The position numbers and the translations under genes are program-made. Positions 33,867-45,129 of a DNA stretch of 64,000 bases are shown one piece after another (position 1 is the first letter of the stretch; each line of letters opens with the position of its first letter). Below the pieces are notes generated by a model. It was given only the letters and a program-made list of their open reading frames with translations, had not been told where the DNA came from and searched no databases. The stretch is taken from contig JAGMWG010000006.1 of assembly GCA_020744225.1 (NCBI GenBank), positions 806,001-870,000 of the forward strand, written 5' to 3'. The DNA comes from Paraphoma chrysanthemicola. Its lineage: Eukaryota > Ascomycota > Dothideomycetes > Pleosporales > Phaeosphaeriaceae.

Positions 33867-34076
33867 GGATCTATGGTCCAGTGGTCAAGACGCCCGCATA
33901 CAATAATCTCACATACCCGAGCCTATCATCGAAGGCATGAGGACCGTAACCTAGGATTTCAGTGCGAGCTCCGAAGTCAGTAACTAGGTTTTCGGTGTTG
34001 ATAAAAGCGAGATAGGACCACCTCGGGCTCTGGGGATGTGCTGCGGGAGACTCGCGTTCGAATCGCGATGGATCCA
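33867..34076 (+). tRNA. tRNA-like gene with 138-nt insert, copy 4 (isotype unresolved)
   Basis: Acceptor GGATCTA/TGGATCC pairs with one T-G wobble. A box, D stem GTC/GAC, anticodon stem CCCGC/GCGGG and T stem TCGCG/CGCGA as in copy 2; TTTCTTTTT follows. Insert about 33904-34041. Positions 32-37 read ATACAA, the only copy with the T33 expected in a working tRNA. The start of the insert (AATAATCTCACAT) matches copies 1 and 2. Confidence 0.6.
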
Positions 34077-35598
34077 TTTCTTTTTCCTTCTCTGGGAAGT
34101 ATTTTTGGTGGGTATGGTTTTTAGTCAGTTGAAAGCATGCGCGACGAGGCGATAGAAAAGTCACCTCGGAAACTGGGCAGTACATCTCGGCATGACATCC
34201 GTGTAACATGGAAAAGAGTCCACGTATACTACCATAGTGTTTAATTTGAGAACAATACTAGATTTTGCGTCTGCCTTTTACAAGGTCTAGCATTGGCAAT
34301 CGAACATGTTTCACCATGTCCAGATTTTCGATATTTGATCGAGACATTCAGGTAAAGTTAGACATGCCCGAATGCATTCATGAATTTGAGAAAGAGAGAA
34401 ATACGGCGCCACATGATAAGATCATCGATGGTTTCTTTAACAAGAAGAGGGTAAGCGTATCCTGGGTTTTCAAAGGAAGTTCGACACCGAGAGAGGAGGA
34501 GTTATATACTCGTACCCCGCCTGTTTGAGAAGACATTTACTAGTTTCATAACCACTTTCTAAAATCGTTTCACACATACTATCTGTCTGCGAATGAATTT
34601 ACTGTAAACACGTTTTCATCAATTCAGAGACCTAAAGCAATGACTACGTCTTTTGACACTTATTCTCAAGCCACCCATCTAACTTCCCATTACGAACTCG
34701 CACTTTTAACAAGTATGATCACGCAAGCAACACTCATGATCTTTCCTCCCAGCCATTTGAGAAGGAGCAGCAACAAACACCCCATGCAACTTGTCAAAGA
34801 TGAGTTTTGTAGTGCGCATGAAGAAGGATGTTGGTGAACCAAGAAGCAGAACAGCGCGAGAATTATATACTACCCCAGCTCTAACAACTCGGCGTGTCTT
34901 TACAAGAAGGACGAATGGCGGGGAAGTCATACGTCGTATGCGCCGCGACTTTTGGTCATATTAGCGACTTGGAGAAATAATATAGAAGGAAAGATTGAGC
35001 TCGAAAATTGCGGTAAAGTCCATAGCTTGATCACCATAAAGATATCAGCCAATAACGAGTGCACTCGATATCATGGGGCAGTTATTAGGGCGATATGATG
35101 TTCTAGCGTGGGTCGAAGGACCGAACATGTGAAGCCATAGTTTTGCTTTTGGAGTTGGTCGTCTCGAAGTCAAACATGAGAACGGACACGACAGCATTTT
35201 AGATTAGAGAGAGGCAGAGCGAAATCAGACATTACGTGTGTTCATTGTGCTTTGAGAATGTAATGAATGTTGAGGATTCGCATGATGAGGTCAACGAGGG
35301 CGGCGAGCGGCTGAAATACATGCGCCAAGACATGTTTTATTTGGCCACACGCATCGATTGCACTCAAGACCGGCAATACCCAAAAACGAAACATGAGAAG
35401 AATAAATCTGCTTTCGACGCGACATCTATATACATCCTCAACCTCAAACCCCACTCTCATCCTCTCCCCCCCAATCAACACTACTATCCAAACTCAAATT
35501 CACACAAAAGAATAATCCCAATGCGACTTTCGCGCGATGCTTCGCTTCCCAACCCAAAACACCAAAAACACCCATGTATGCAAATCCCGCGCTGCTTT
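34077..35598. other. 1.5-kb AT-rich gap
   Basis: No supported gene. An 87-codon plus-strand frame at 34265-34528 has no recognisable domain or splice-consistent extension. The sequence is AT-richer than the flanking genes. Confidence 0.4.
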
Positions 35599-38349
35599 CT
35601 ACAACGCATCCCCAGCACGATTGATCACATCGGCCGTCTTCCGTATCGCTTTTGCCGCGGCGTCCCAGTCCTTCTTCTCAATTGCGTCGCGGATGAATGG
35701 GAACACCGAGGGTTCGAGGGCGTTGGAGGCGGATGGGGCGAAGATGACGTGTTTGAATTGGTCACGACCGGGGAGCTTCAAACAAAGTCAGTATGGCTGG
35801 AGATCTGGAGTGATGAGAGAAAGGATACTTACACCATGTGGACTGTTATCATCTTTACCGACCGGCAAATCTAGTAGATCGCTTTCAAACTTTGCAATCT
35901 TGGCATTATGTCCGACGCGCTGGACAGTTACGGTTTGTGTTTCGAACCCGCCTGTCGCGTAGACTTGGTTGTACCAATATGTTTCCCACTTGTGGAAGTC
36001 GTCTGCTTTCTTCTTCAGACTTGAAAGACTGTCTACCAGCGGTTGGAAGATCTCGATGCCTTGCCCGCCAACGTCCATGGTGCCCATCCAGTCAAGTAGC
36101 TTTTGGCCTTCTTCTTGCAAGTGGCGCGCGTAATGGTCGATTTTCATGGGCATGATGGGATCCTGGGCAAGTTCGAGGATGAGGAGGACCCAGATTTGGG
36201 CGAGGAGGTTGTGGTAAGACCAGCCGGGGTCGATGTACTTGGACATCCAGGAGAAGGTCTCGTAGCAGGAGCCAGACATGGCATTGGCGGAGGGGGCGCC
36301 GGTAGTCGAGCTCGAGAAGCCAAAGTCGAAGGAGGAAGTGCCAGCGATGAATTGGAACGGCGCAGTGTCACTTTCAGCTGCGAGGTTACCAATCTTGGCA
36401 CTTCGATTCTCCCAGAGCTCTTTCAAGGTCTTGTTCTCATGTGGATCGTTGAGCAAGGATATCACACGTCCCCAAGCATGCTGGAAGATTGGCGATCCTT
36501 TGGCCCAAAGCTGGTCGCCTGTGATTCCGGAATCGACATTGAGATAAGCAATGGCGTCCTCACGCAATGCATCAGCATTGTTCTCGACGTGCTCAGTGGA
36601 GCCAATCTTGTTGTACTCCCCAGCATCCCACGAGGCGAACTCAATGGTGCGGAGCGGACGCCATCCCTGGGCACGTAATTCACCCAGAACACGCACAACT
36701 TCGAGCATCACAGCCGTACCAGATCCGGGATCGGCAGCACCGAAGCACCAAGAGTCGCGGTGGCTGCCAACAACAATCCTCTTTGCACCATCTTCCATGC
36801 CTCTGAAGCTACCGAAGACGTTCGTGACAAGCTGCTGTTCCGCTTCGTCCAGGTAATTTTCGATGGTGACTTTTGGTGCGGTGTCGGGGTGGCCGGAGTA
36901 CCATTCGTCGCCGACGTCAGGCACGCCTCCAACCCAATCCGCCGGGAGCTTCTCGCCAGAATCTTTCAATGACTGCAGAAGCTTTTGGGCATCCTTCCAG
37001 GACAGAGGCAAGCTTGGAATCTTTGGTAACGCGGGGCTGTTCTCTTTCTTCATGCGGTCCTGCTTCTTGATGCTCGCCCGTCCGGGCGTCAGAACATCGC
37101 CCATGATGTTGTTGGTTTGCGCAACGGAACCGCGCTGCACGCTGTCGCCTGGTCGCCATTTGCCATCCGGCCATGGATTTCCTTTCTTGAAGCCATCATC
37201 CGCAGGATCCGAGTAGACCAGCACGCCAACGCATCCAGCATCTTGCGCAGCCTTGATCTTCATGGCGAGGTCCGGCTGTGTTCCATAGTATCGGCAAAGT
37301 GCAATCGCTCCTTGCGCGTCAATCCCGCTATCCCACAAGCTCTTGAAGTCCTTCTTGTCACAGTAGTTGACGTAGATCAACGGTCCAGTCGCATTTCCAG
37401 AGTATGATAGGCCATGGAACGCCGCAGTCTGCGCTTTGGGCGGATTGAAGACGGATGGTTCCTCCAGTTTTGCGACCCAGCGCTTCTCGACCGGATCCAC
37501 GATGGCGACTTTGCGGCCGTCCTTCTTCGGATAGTTGATATATGCCCAGTACTCGTCGTGCGTGTACGTGTCCATGTGCGCGTCCTTGAATTTGCCCTCA
37601 ATCCACTGCCCCAGCACATAGCTGCCCTCGGTCCCGCCAATGTGATCGTAGCTCGTGATGTACTCGAGGTTCTTCTCTATCCGCCAGCTCTCCACACTGT
37701 CCAAAGCCGTATGCCGCACCCACTCCGGGTTGAATTGCGCGCCAAAGCCCGCGCCCATGGGGACCACCTCGCTCACTACCAGTAGGTACACCAGCGTGAT
37801 GATGAGGATCAGGCCCAACAATCGCGCTATCACCGACCAGCCCGGCTTGTACTCCTCCGGTATTGTGGGCCAGCGGTCCGATATGAATCTGAAGTCTGGG
37901 CGCCATCGTGCAGGCCACACTGGCCATCGTATTCGCGGGAGGTGGAAGCTCGAGAAGGAATTGGTGATGCTGTAGAAGCGTTTCGAGAAGCGCGAACTCG
38001 ATCTATTTCGCCTTGAGCGCCCTTCCTCCGCCGACTCCGGGTCCAGAATTTCCATCTCTTCCATGGTCTGCCGCAACGCCTCATCCTGGCTCTCCCGCAC
38101 CGGACTCCCCAGCTCCGAGTCGCCATCTTCAACCGACTGCACCGAAGGCGGCTGATAGTAGCCATGTCGTCTCCGCTGGTCAGACTGTACGCGAGTGTCC
38201 GGGCTCAAGAGGCCCTGCCGCTCGGCATCGTCGCTGACTTCGTTGGGTCCGAGGCGCGCTGAGGCATGGCGAGACGACGTCGCCTCTTCATATGTGGGGA
38301 TGGGCGGCGGCGATTCCGGTCGCTCGTAGGCGTGTTTCTCGTCGGACAT
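35599..38349 (-). CDS. M28/transferrin-receptor-like type II membrane protein (Tre1/Vps70-like), catalytic residues altered
   Basis: Exons 35833-38349 and 35599-35775 join over a 57-nt intron (35776-35832, GTAAGT...GAAG), giving 897 aa. A cytosolic N-terminus with a Pro-rich PPPIPTYEEA patch (PY-motif-like) is followed by one membrane helix (about 168-190, IARLLGLILIITLVYLLVV), a PA domain (GPLIYVNYCDKKDF..., VGVLVYSDPADDG), the M28 fold and a C-terminal TfR-dimer domain. Metal-binding His530 (GSHRDSW), Asp540 (ADPGSG), Glu578 and Asp606 (LNVDSG) align with glutamate carboxypeptidase II at identical spacings. The catalytic Glu is Gly577 (WDAGEY) and the fifth ligand, His, is Gly693 (SGSCYE). 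It is therefore probably not a working peptidase, like transferrin receptor and yeast Tre1/Tre2, which act as adaptors in ubiquitin-dependent sorting of transporters. Confidence 0.88.
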
Positions 38350-38800
38350 TGTGTGCTATGCGCTGGCCAGCAGGGTCCCGGTGGGTGCGGGAGCTGCGCG
38401 GTGGTGGTGCTGTGCTTAGGGAGTGCTCGGCCGCCAGTGGTCCGTCTCGTCCAGTAGTAATATTAGGAATGTTAGGAATGTTAGGAGGCGCTACCGTATG
38501 CGCGCGCACATGTTGAAAAGTAGTAGGGAGCGACTAGGACATGCGGAATGAGAGAATTGGAGGAGGAGGTGCGGTTGCGGCGCTCCCGCAGAGCATGGGC
38601 GTGGTGTGGTGGAGATAGCGGCGGAAGATGAATGCCGCGCCATCCCCCCAAGAATTGTTCAGGCTTGGTATCTTGAAACATTACGAATACTCGACACGCC
38701 TCTCCAACCACTAACTGTATGAGCATTCGAGGCACTGGCTTTACTTCGGACACGTTGCAGACATTTCGCTTCAGCATTGCGCTATACACACGCTCTACTT
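38350..38800. other. Intergenic region
   Basis: About 450 bp between the Tre1-like start and the SDR 3' end. Near 38460 a 9-nt unit TTAGGAATG is repeated in tandem (three partial copies). No gene. Confidence 0.45.
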
Positions 38801-39775
38801 TTACATGTTCCTACCTCCCGTCACCTTGATGGTCTCGCCGTTGACATAGCTCATCAGCGGACTCGCAACAGCTAGCACAGCGCTCGCCGCCTCCGTCGCA
38901 GTACCCGGCCGCCTCAACGGGATGTCAGCGTTCTCCATACCCTTGGGCAAGCTGGCCTTCTGTGCCTGCGGTATGCCGAGCGCTACCTTCTCGCCATCGG
39001 GTGTTGTGACGAACGCACCGGCCTCCTTTGCAGCTGTCAATCGTGTCTGGATGTGGCCGAAAGCAACTGTGTTGCACCGGACGCCGAATTGAGGACCCCA
39101 TCTACGCTTATGTGTTAGCTCTGGTCACAGAGATGCAAATGGTAGACGCACTCCTTCGCAATGGTCTTGGTCATGCCAGTCACACCCGCCTTTGCGAGCG
39201 CATAGTTGATCTGACCAGCATTTCCATTCACACCCGACGTGCTCGAGATGTTGATGATGTTCCTCGGTTCGCCGTCCTTGACGCGGAAGTATGGCGCTGC
39301 GGCACGGACAATCTTGAACGGTGCGGTTCCGTGCAGGTCGACGATTGTATGCCATTGCTTGTCAGTCATCTTGTGAATGACACCATCCCAGGTGTAACCA
39401 GCGTTGTTGACAATGATGTGGATCTTGCCGTTGCCGAATTCAGCAGCCTTCTGGATGAGCGTCTTGATGTATGCATCGTCGAGAACGTCGCCGGGCACTG
39501 CGATGGCGCTGCCACCAGTCTTCTTGATCTCGTCGACTACCGACTGTGCCTTCTCTGCGCAGATATCAGCTTCAATCTTGGGCGAAAGCCTGGACTGACT
39601 TACTAGCGTCAACATCAGCAACCACGACCTTCGCGCCCTCGTTCGCGAACAGCCGCGCAGCTTCAGCGCCAATTCCTTGACCAGAACCTGTGATGATCGC
39701 GACTTGGCCAGCCAACATACCCTTTGGGTAGTTGAGATGGCCAGCAATCTGGTTGACACGGTTTGAGGCAGACAT
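38801..39775 (-). CDS. Short-chain dehydrogenase/reductase, 3-oxoacyl-ACP reductase (FabG)-like
   Basis: Three exons (39604-39775, 39152-39554, 38801-39101) with introns of 49 nt (39555-39603, branch GCTGAT, end CGCAG) and 50 nt (39102-39151, branch GCTAAC, end CGTAG) give 291 aa. Classical SDR features: NAD(P)-binding TGSGQGIG (29-36), VVADVDA at the end of beta-2, VPGDV, NNAG (107-110), catalytic Ser162 in NISSTSG, and Tyr175/Lys179 in YALAK. A segment near the C-terminus (residues about 215-250, TTPDGEKVALGIPQAQ) is longer than in short FabG enzymes. The end, SYVNGETIKVTGG, is typical. Probable NAD(P)-dependent ketone or 3-ketoacyl reductase; the substrate is not determined. An alternative first junction would need a 27-nt intron and is rejected as too short. 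Confidence 0.9.
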
Positions 39776-41175
39776 TATGTTATTTGGAGACAAGTCAGAA
39801 AATACGACGCAGCCAAAAGTTGTCGAAGAAAAGCGTCCGCGCAGCAATGCAGCGTGCAGAGCTTATGAGAATCTCAAATGCGGAGTAAGTCTACCGCGTC
39901 GGCCGATGTCATCACAAACCAGCCGAGGCTCATCGCAAGACGCCGAATGGGCTAAGTCGAATCGAGCTTAGTCACTTCCCGCACAAAGTTACAATGGACT
40001 GGCTCTCAACCGCATCGGTACCTTCGACGAATGAGACAATGCATGCGATGAGAAGATAGGCTGTATGGCCATTTCTGCCTACTCAGCCATCCAGATATCA
40101 ACGTCCAGCCGGGACGGAAGCCTTCTTGTAGAGACTTTTACATGCAACGCCAAAATTCAAGACGGACTCACCCCTAGACACGATGCCATTCCAAACCCGT
40201 TGACTAACCGGGTCGGTAGTCCTGGACAGCGAGAAATGTGCGATTGATACGAGGGCGGAATTCTACCTGGTTTGAGCTGTTTTCAGTTTTTCAGGAGCGC
40301 GACTCCAAAGATATTGTTCAAAGTAACGTCCAAGTGAACACAAGATTGCCGGAAAATGCCGATCGGTTTGTGCCCATGGAAGTCGTGATCATGTCAACCT
40401 ACTTGCGAACATTTCGAATAGCAGTAAGATACGCATAAGTACATATGAGTTTCGAAGGGAGAGCTATAATGAGTTGAAAAGAACCCTTGATATTCAACTT
40501 TCAACACTTGGCCATGTGCTATCGTGGCAAGCGTAGACATAATTCAGGAGTAACACTCGCGTTCATACAGCGTGTTATTGGCTCTTTCCTGAGCACTGAT
40601 CATAACTTTCATTCGCTCGTAGCAGCACAACTGCCTTATCAGAACACTCTCACGTCCTTAAATAGCGCACCTTAAATCATTTGGTCGTGTAGCTTTGCAC
40701 TTGATGCTAGCTTGTTGTCTAGCTAATTCTATATGCATCATCATGCTCCGAATACACGACTACACCAGAATACTGGAGAGCCCAAGTAGCGCGGATGTAT
40801 TGGTTTGTGGAAGATATGGGAGATCCTTCGAATGAATTATCTAAGTTGAGGTAACCTTACTTTTTAATACAGGATATGCAGATAGAGTACTGTGCAGGCG
40901 CGAGCAAACCAGCTGAGCTTCACCTTGGTCACAGCCGCGTCAGAGCTGGAGTTCTGCCCCGCCCACAAGCGAAAGCCTACAAGGCTGACAACTCAACCTA
41001 CGTTCTACTTTATACCTTTGATCCGAGCACGCTTTTGGGCATTCAAATCTGGGGTTCCCCACTGTAGGCTACTAGGCACCTACTTCATCGTAAAGCCTGA
41101 TTCGCAAACTTTAATCTTTGATTACTCTATAGGCATTATCCACGGCGGTCGTACTTTCCCTCTCTGTGCGTCATA
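39776..41175. other. 1.4-kb intergenic region
   Basis: No supported gene. The last 100 bp before 41176 may contain decayed 5' coding sequence of the CorA-like gene (a frame reading IIHGGRTFPL ends in stops just before the next ATG). Confidence 0.35.
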
Positions 41176-42632
41176 ATGATCTCTTTTGCTCAGACCGACG
41201 GCAAGTCATGGAACGATCCAAGCCTTTTTGACAAGATTGATGAGTACCTCTATGTTACTGTCTCAAGAATGGATGTGCGCAGTCTCCCCAACATTAAGCT
41301 TCATAGCTCATCAAGTCTAGTCAGGTATCAAGTACGGTGTTGAGCCAAAGCGCAATGATGACCTCGTTCCTCTGATCGAATCTTCATCGGCATCACCTGT
41401 CAATAGGGAATGGTCATTGCAGCTGTTGGTACACTGCCGCAAACTCAACGACTATATGCTAACGAGACCATAGCCTGATTGCACCACAGGTGTACGAGCG
41501 CAATGTCAAGCGGCTCCCATACTCAAAGCAAGTGATTGAAGCCATTCAAAGCAATTGGCGTATTGCAGACGTTTGTTTTCGAGCTCACCTAAAAGCTGGC
41601 TCATGTGCTATGCTTTTCAACCCAAAGCCTTGCGACCCTTCATGGAAAGGTCTAGCTATCCGCCCAAGTCTTCATCAGTTGTGCGACTGACTTCAAACGC
41701 AGGCTTTATGATCCGCTTCATGTATAGCCTTCCGTTCAAGTGCACGTTGGCAGTCTCATATGATCGTTCCACTCGCAGTACGTACGGAATATGTTTTGGG
41801 ATTGAAAGTACCAACATAAATGCGTTGCTCAGTAAGCTGCACTTCGCACAAGAGCATGCCCACCAACCTTTCCTCGTTCCACTCCTTATGACAGATATGG
41901 CTTTGGCCGGGCTTCAAGACTTCTCGTCCAAGACGTATCACGACTTCCTTCCAGTGCGAGAGGCAATGGGCTGTAATCTCTACTTCAACCCAGAGAGCAG
42001 ATACACAGCTCCTGATCTCTCTGACATGCCACGAAAGCTCACTGCCCTCGCAAATGCCGGTGCCAGCAACAGTGCATCGCTGTCAGCGACCAAGGCCGTC
42101 ATCAATCATCTGGATAGACAACTCGAGGAGGAACAGCTGAGAAAGGACGGAGATCTTATTGTCAGAATGAGAGATTACTTGACACTGATGCGAGAGGTTG
42201 TGGATGGTACAAAGCGAAGAAATGACTACCTGAAGGAGTCGGTACAGGCACAAGTCCAGATGGTACAATGCCTCCCAACACTTCCCATCCTTGGGTTAAC
42301 TAACGTCTATTTAGGTATACGCTCTTCTCGCGCAGCAAGACAATGCGCTAAATCACCGCTACGGAGCTGACATGCGGGTCATTGCCACGGTCACACTCCT
42401 TTTTCTTCCTGGTACTTTTGTCGCCACGCTTTTCAGCGCTAGCTTCTGGGACTTCAGTCCAGGGAATCAAAGCTCCAAGGTATCATCATGGGTATGGCTT
42501 TACTGGGTAGTCACTGCAAGCTTGACGGCTGCAGTACTGTGCATTTGGAGGGGACTTCCCCGGATGAAGCAGTTTATGCCATGGAGAGGTACAGTTCGAC
42601 ATGGGATCAAGCAAGCTCATCTGACTGGCTGA
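41176..42632 (+). CDS. CorA-like (Mg2+ transporter superfamily) membrane protein, probably 5'-truncated
   Basis: Five exons (41176-41274, 41321-41428, 41490-41649, 41703-42262, 42315-42632) with introns of 46, 61, 53 and 52 nt give 414 aa in one frame. The second exon opens with SGIKYGVEPKRNDDL. A long helical part follows (HLDRQLEEEQLRKDGDLIV, KRRNDYLKESVQAQVQM), then QQDNALNHRYGADMRVIATV and two membrane helices (VTLLFLPGTFVATLFSASFW and WVWLYWVVTASLTAAVLCIW), the usual C-terminal layout of fungal CorA-like proteins. The GMN motif of true CorA Mg2+ channels is not present in the loop. Fungal members often have several hundred more N-terminal residues; the gene probably starts further upstream or is broken. 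The 3' end is also uncertain: a frame at 42667-42726 (NLVRYTINGKHVQ then stop) looks like a normal family tail but could not be joined in phase. Confidence 0.6.
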
Positions 42633-43206
42633 CTGATTCTCAATCTTTGCCTTTAACTTCATCAAGATCAATTTGGTGCGTTATACCATCAATGGAAAGC
42701 ATGTTCAGGTTGGGGGACAGCGATGACGAACCTTGGAACGGAACAAAGTGATCATCCATCGAATTTACTTACTTCTCCACTTTTCACTACCCCGCAGCAG
42801 CACGTACACATACACACACATATTTCCCAGATTACCCAATTAGGAAGGTTCTTAAACATCCATCGGTTACTCGCATCTACGCTCTTTCACGCACGTACAC
42901 CATTCAGCTGCGTACATACAAATGCCCACATACACGCACTCGCGGAAATTGCCTCTTTAGGAAACTTTCAAGAGACGTATTGATCACTCACAACTACACT
43001 GTACGCTACATGCACGCCTGTAGATTACTTATTTAGGAAAGACTTTTGCAAGCTGTTGATCGCTTGCAATCACGCTACGCAATACCTTCACCAAGACGTG
43101 CAGACAAGACGGGACGCGAACACATCCCTCTCGCACTCAACTTTTGACTTAGCACAGCCCATGCTGTGAGCATACGTTACGACGGCTTAGTCACTACCCC
43201 ACTTCG
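42633..43206. other. Intergenic region with degenerate repeat
   Basis: Contains the possible orphan tail of the CorA-like gene (42667-42726) and a degenerate repeat array (separate entry), then the promoter of the F-box gene. Confidence 0.4.
42839..43080. repeat. Degenerate spaced repeat (TTTAGGAA units)
   Basis: Three related blocks begin WTTAGGAA at about 42839, 42955 and 43031; the second and third continue with a similar CAAG...TTGATC segment and then a CACGC/ACGCTAC-like stretch. Spacing is 116 and 76 nt. Copies are diverged; function unknown. Confidence 0.35.
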
Positions 43207-44558
43207 ATGACACTGATTGCCTACCTAGACAATCACACAACAACAGCAAACGTATCAGAACATAACTCAACCATGGACCTGGACACGCCCTCTGTCGTTT
43301 ATGATCAGGACTGGAACGCACCACTGGAGTGGGACTTGCAGGCCACACTACATGGTGAGGTTCGATACCTTTTTTCAAGCACGTCCAGCTGGACTTGTCG
43401 CAGTCCTTCACCTACAGCTGGCCCTGGTTCTTACGGCTACCGAGCGAACTTCAACTACACGTCCTGGGCCTATGCGATGACGCGACCCTCTTTCAGCTAA
43501 TGCACGTCTCTTCGGCTATTCGTACGGAGGCGCGAAAGCTCTTCTGGTCCAAACCCAACAAATGGTATGAGGTTGGGGGCATGTGGCTGCTTGCTGGAGC
43601 TTTTGCTGGCCATACCTACGCCGCCCTAGACCATGACTTAGGTTGCGTTCAGTCCTTGTACGTTGACTTTAACACGTGGGAACCCTTAGAAGACGCAGGA
43701 CGGGAGGATGGCATGGCAACCTTTTCAGAGCCATACCCAATCGCGACGCCCACTTTTAAGGTCCAACGCATTCGCAACTCTTGGCAAACACTGCAACGAC
43801 GATTTCCCAGTGTAAAGCGAGTAGCTTTAAGCGAGGGTGTGCCCCAACGGCCGGGAGGAACATTGCCTGATGACTTTCGATTATTGGCAGACGGAAGTCC
43901 TACGAGCATTGCTACGTATGTCTCCTTTCTGACTCTCGACGCCTCCCACTCTAAACGATGCCGCCGACAAGTGTGGCAACCGACTCGCAAAGAAGGTGCG
44001 AAGGAGCTTGAATGGAACAGCATAGATCAAGCGTGGACGCCAAAAGTTATCTTCTTACCCGTCCGCACGTTCCACGGGCCTGCAGGGAGGTATTATCGCG
44101 CAAGATACAAGAATGACCGTCACGGGCAACGAATCCAAGCCAACCGTCTGATATTTGTACATGCTACAGAAGCATACTATACGCAGCATCCGGACTTACC
44201 ACAACCTTGTCCTGTTGCAGGTTGTAACGCGCAATTTTCGAAGCCTGGACAATGGGCTGTTCACTCAGCCGAAATGGGCTATGATGGAGGACAGGAATCC
44301 CACCCCGACACAGACTTCCAGCGTACATTCTCGCAGCGTGGCATTTTGATGGAGAGGGAATATAATCGAATGTTTAACGAATTACTAAGCATGCAAGAAG
44401 ACTGGGGCAAAGAAGGGAGCAAACAACGCCAGGATGCTGAGGAAGCCTTCGTTCATCAACTCGAACGTGATCCCATGTATACGCACCAGAAGCCACCCCG
44501 AGAATGCAGAATTTGGAGACTGCATCAAGCTTTCTTGAGCCTCGGCTTCACTATTTAG
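43207..44558 (+). CDS. F-box-like protein with a C2H2-like zinc motif
   Basis: The main exon reads in one frame to a stop at 44558. Near its start is an F-box: LRLPSELQLHVLGLCDDATL with MHVSSAIRTEARKLFW, typical of fungal F-box proteins that pair with Skp1 in SCF ubiquitin ligases. About residue 255 of this frame a CPVAGC...H...H pattern (C-x4-C-x12-H-x12-H) suggests a metal-binding loop. A Gln/Glu-rich helical tail ends ...HQAFLSLGFTI. The first ATG chosen (43207, MTLIAYLDN) lies in another frame and requires an intron ending TCGCAG at 43430. The donor is uncertain: a phase-compatible GTTCGA at 43360 or a better-looking GTGAGG at 43355 that breaks the frame. Treat the N-terminus as provisional. 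Confidence 0.6.
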
Positions 44559-45129
44559 CAGAGTAACCTCAGGCATACAGTGGTTGTTGTATTAGGCTGG
44601 CAGTTCTGTTTATAGCCATCCCATTTACGAATTATTTACGTCCCGATTCCGGATTGACTGCCCCGGGCTGCAGAAGAGATAGTGAAGAACAACTTATACC
44701 CAGCTGCTCTCTCGCACCAAAGGGCAACAAGGACATGAAGAATTCACGCATTGCTTTCTTGTTGGATACAAAGATACAGTGTAGTGCAGACAAGAAGAAC
44801 ACTTCTTGTGATGAACAGTATTCATCTGACTAATCATTAGGCTATCCGAGCCGGATTGTCAAAATCGTCGGTAGTATTATGAATGTGTGCTGCATAGCTC
44901 AGATTGGTGAGTTGGATGAAGGCTCGCTCATCACTCTCGGATTGCATGCTTCGTCATAGCGACATGAGTCGCAGGGTATCATATTTTGATCTATCATATA
45001 TCAGCCAGGATTTTTCAACCGAGCTGCAAAGTGTTCATACCATTCCATAACGCCCGTCCATGCATAGAAAGCATATCAAATCTCTTCGCAGGCCTCAAGC
45101 TCATCATTTGCAGTCAGTTCCCATGTTGC
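44559..45129. other. Convergent intergenic region
   Basis: About 570 bp between the F-box gene and RTF2 3' ends. No supported feature. Confidence 0.45.

Noticed and set aside
34265..34930. Frames and a similar TTATATACT...CCCC tail seen twice in the AT-rich gap
   Set aside because: The shared stretch is too short and imperfect to call a repeat, and the frames show no domain.
39572..39603. A 27-nt intron as the first SDR junction
   Set aside because: Too short for this genome. A 49-nt alternative with a branch site and CGCAG acceptor keeps the frame.
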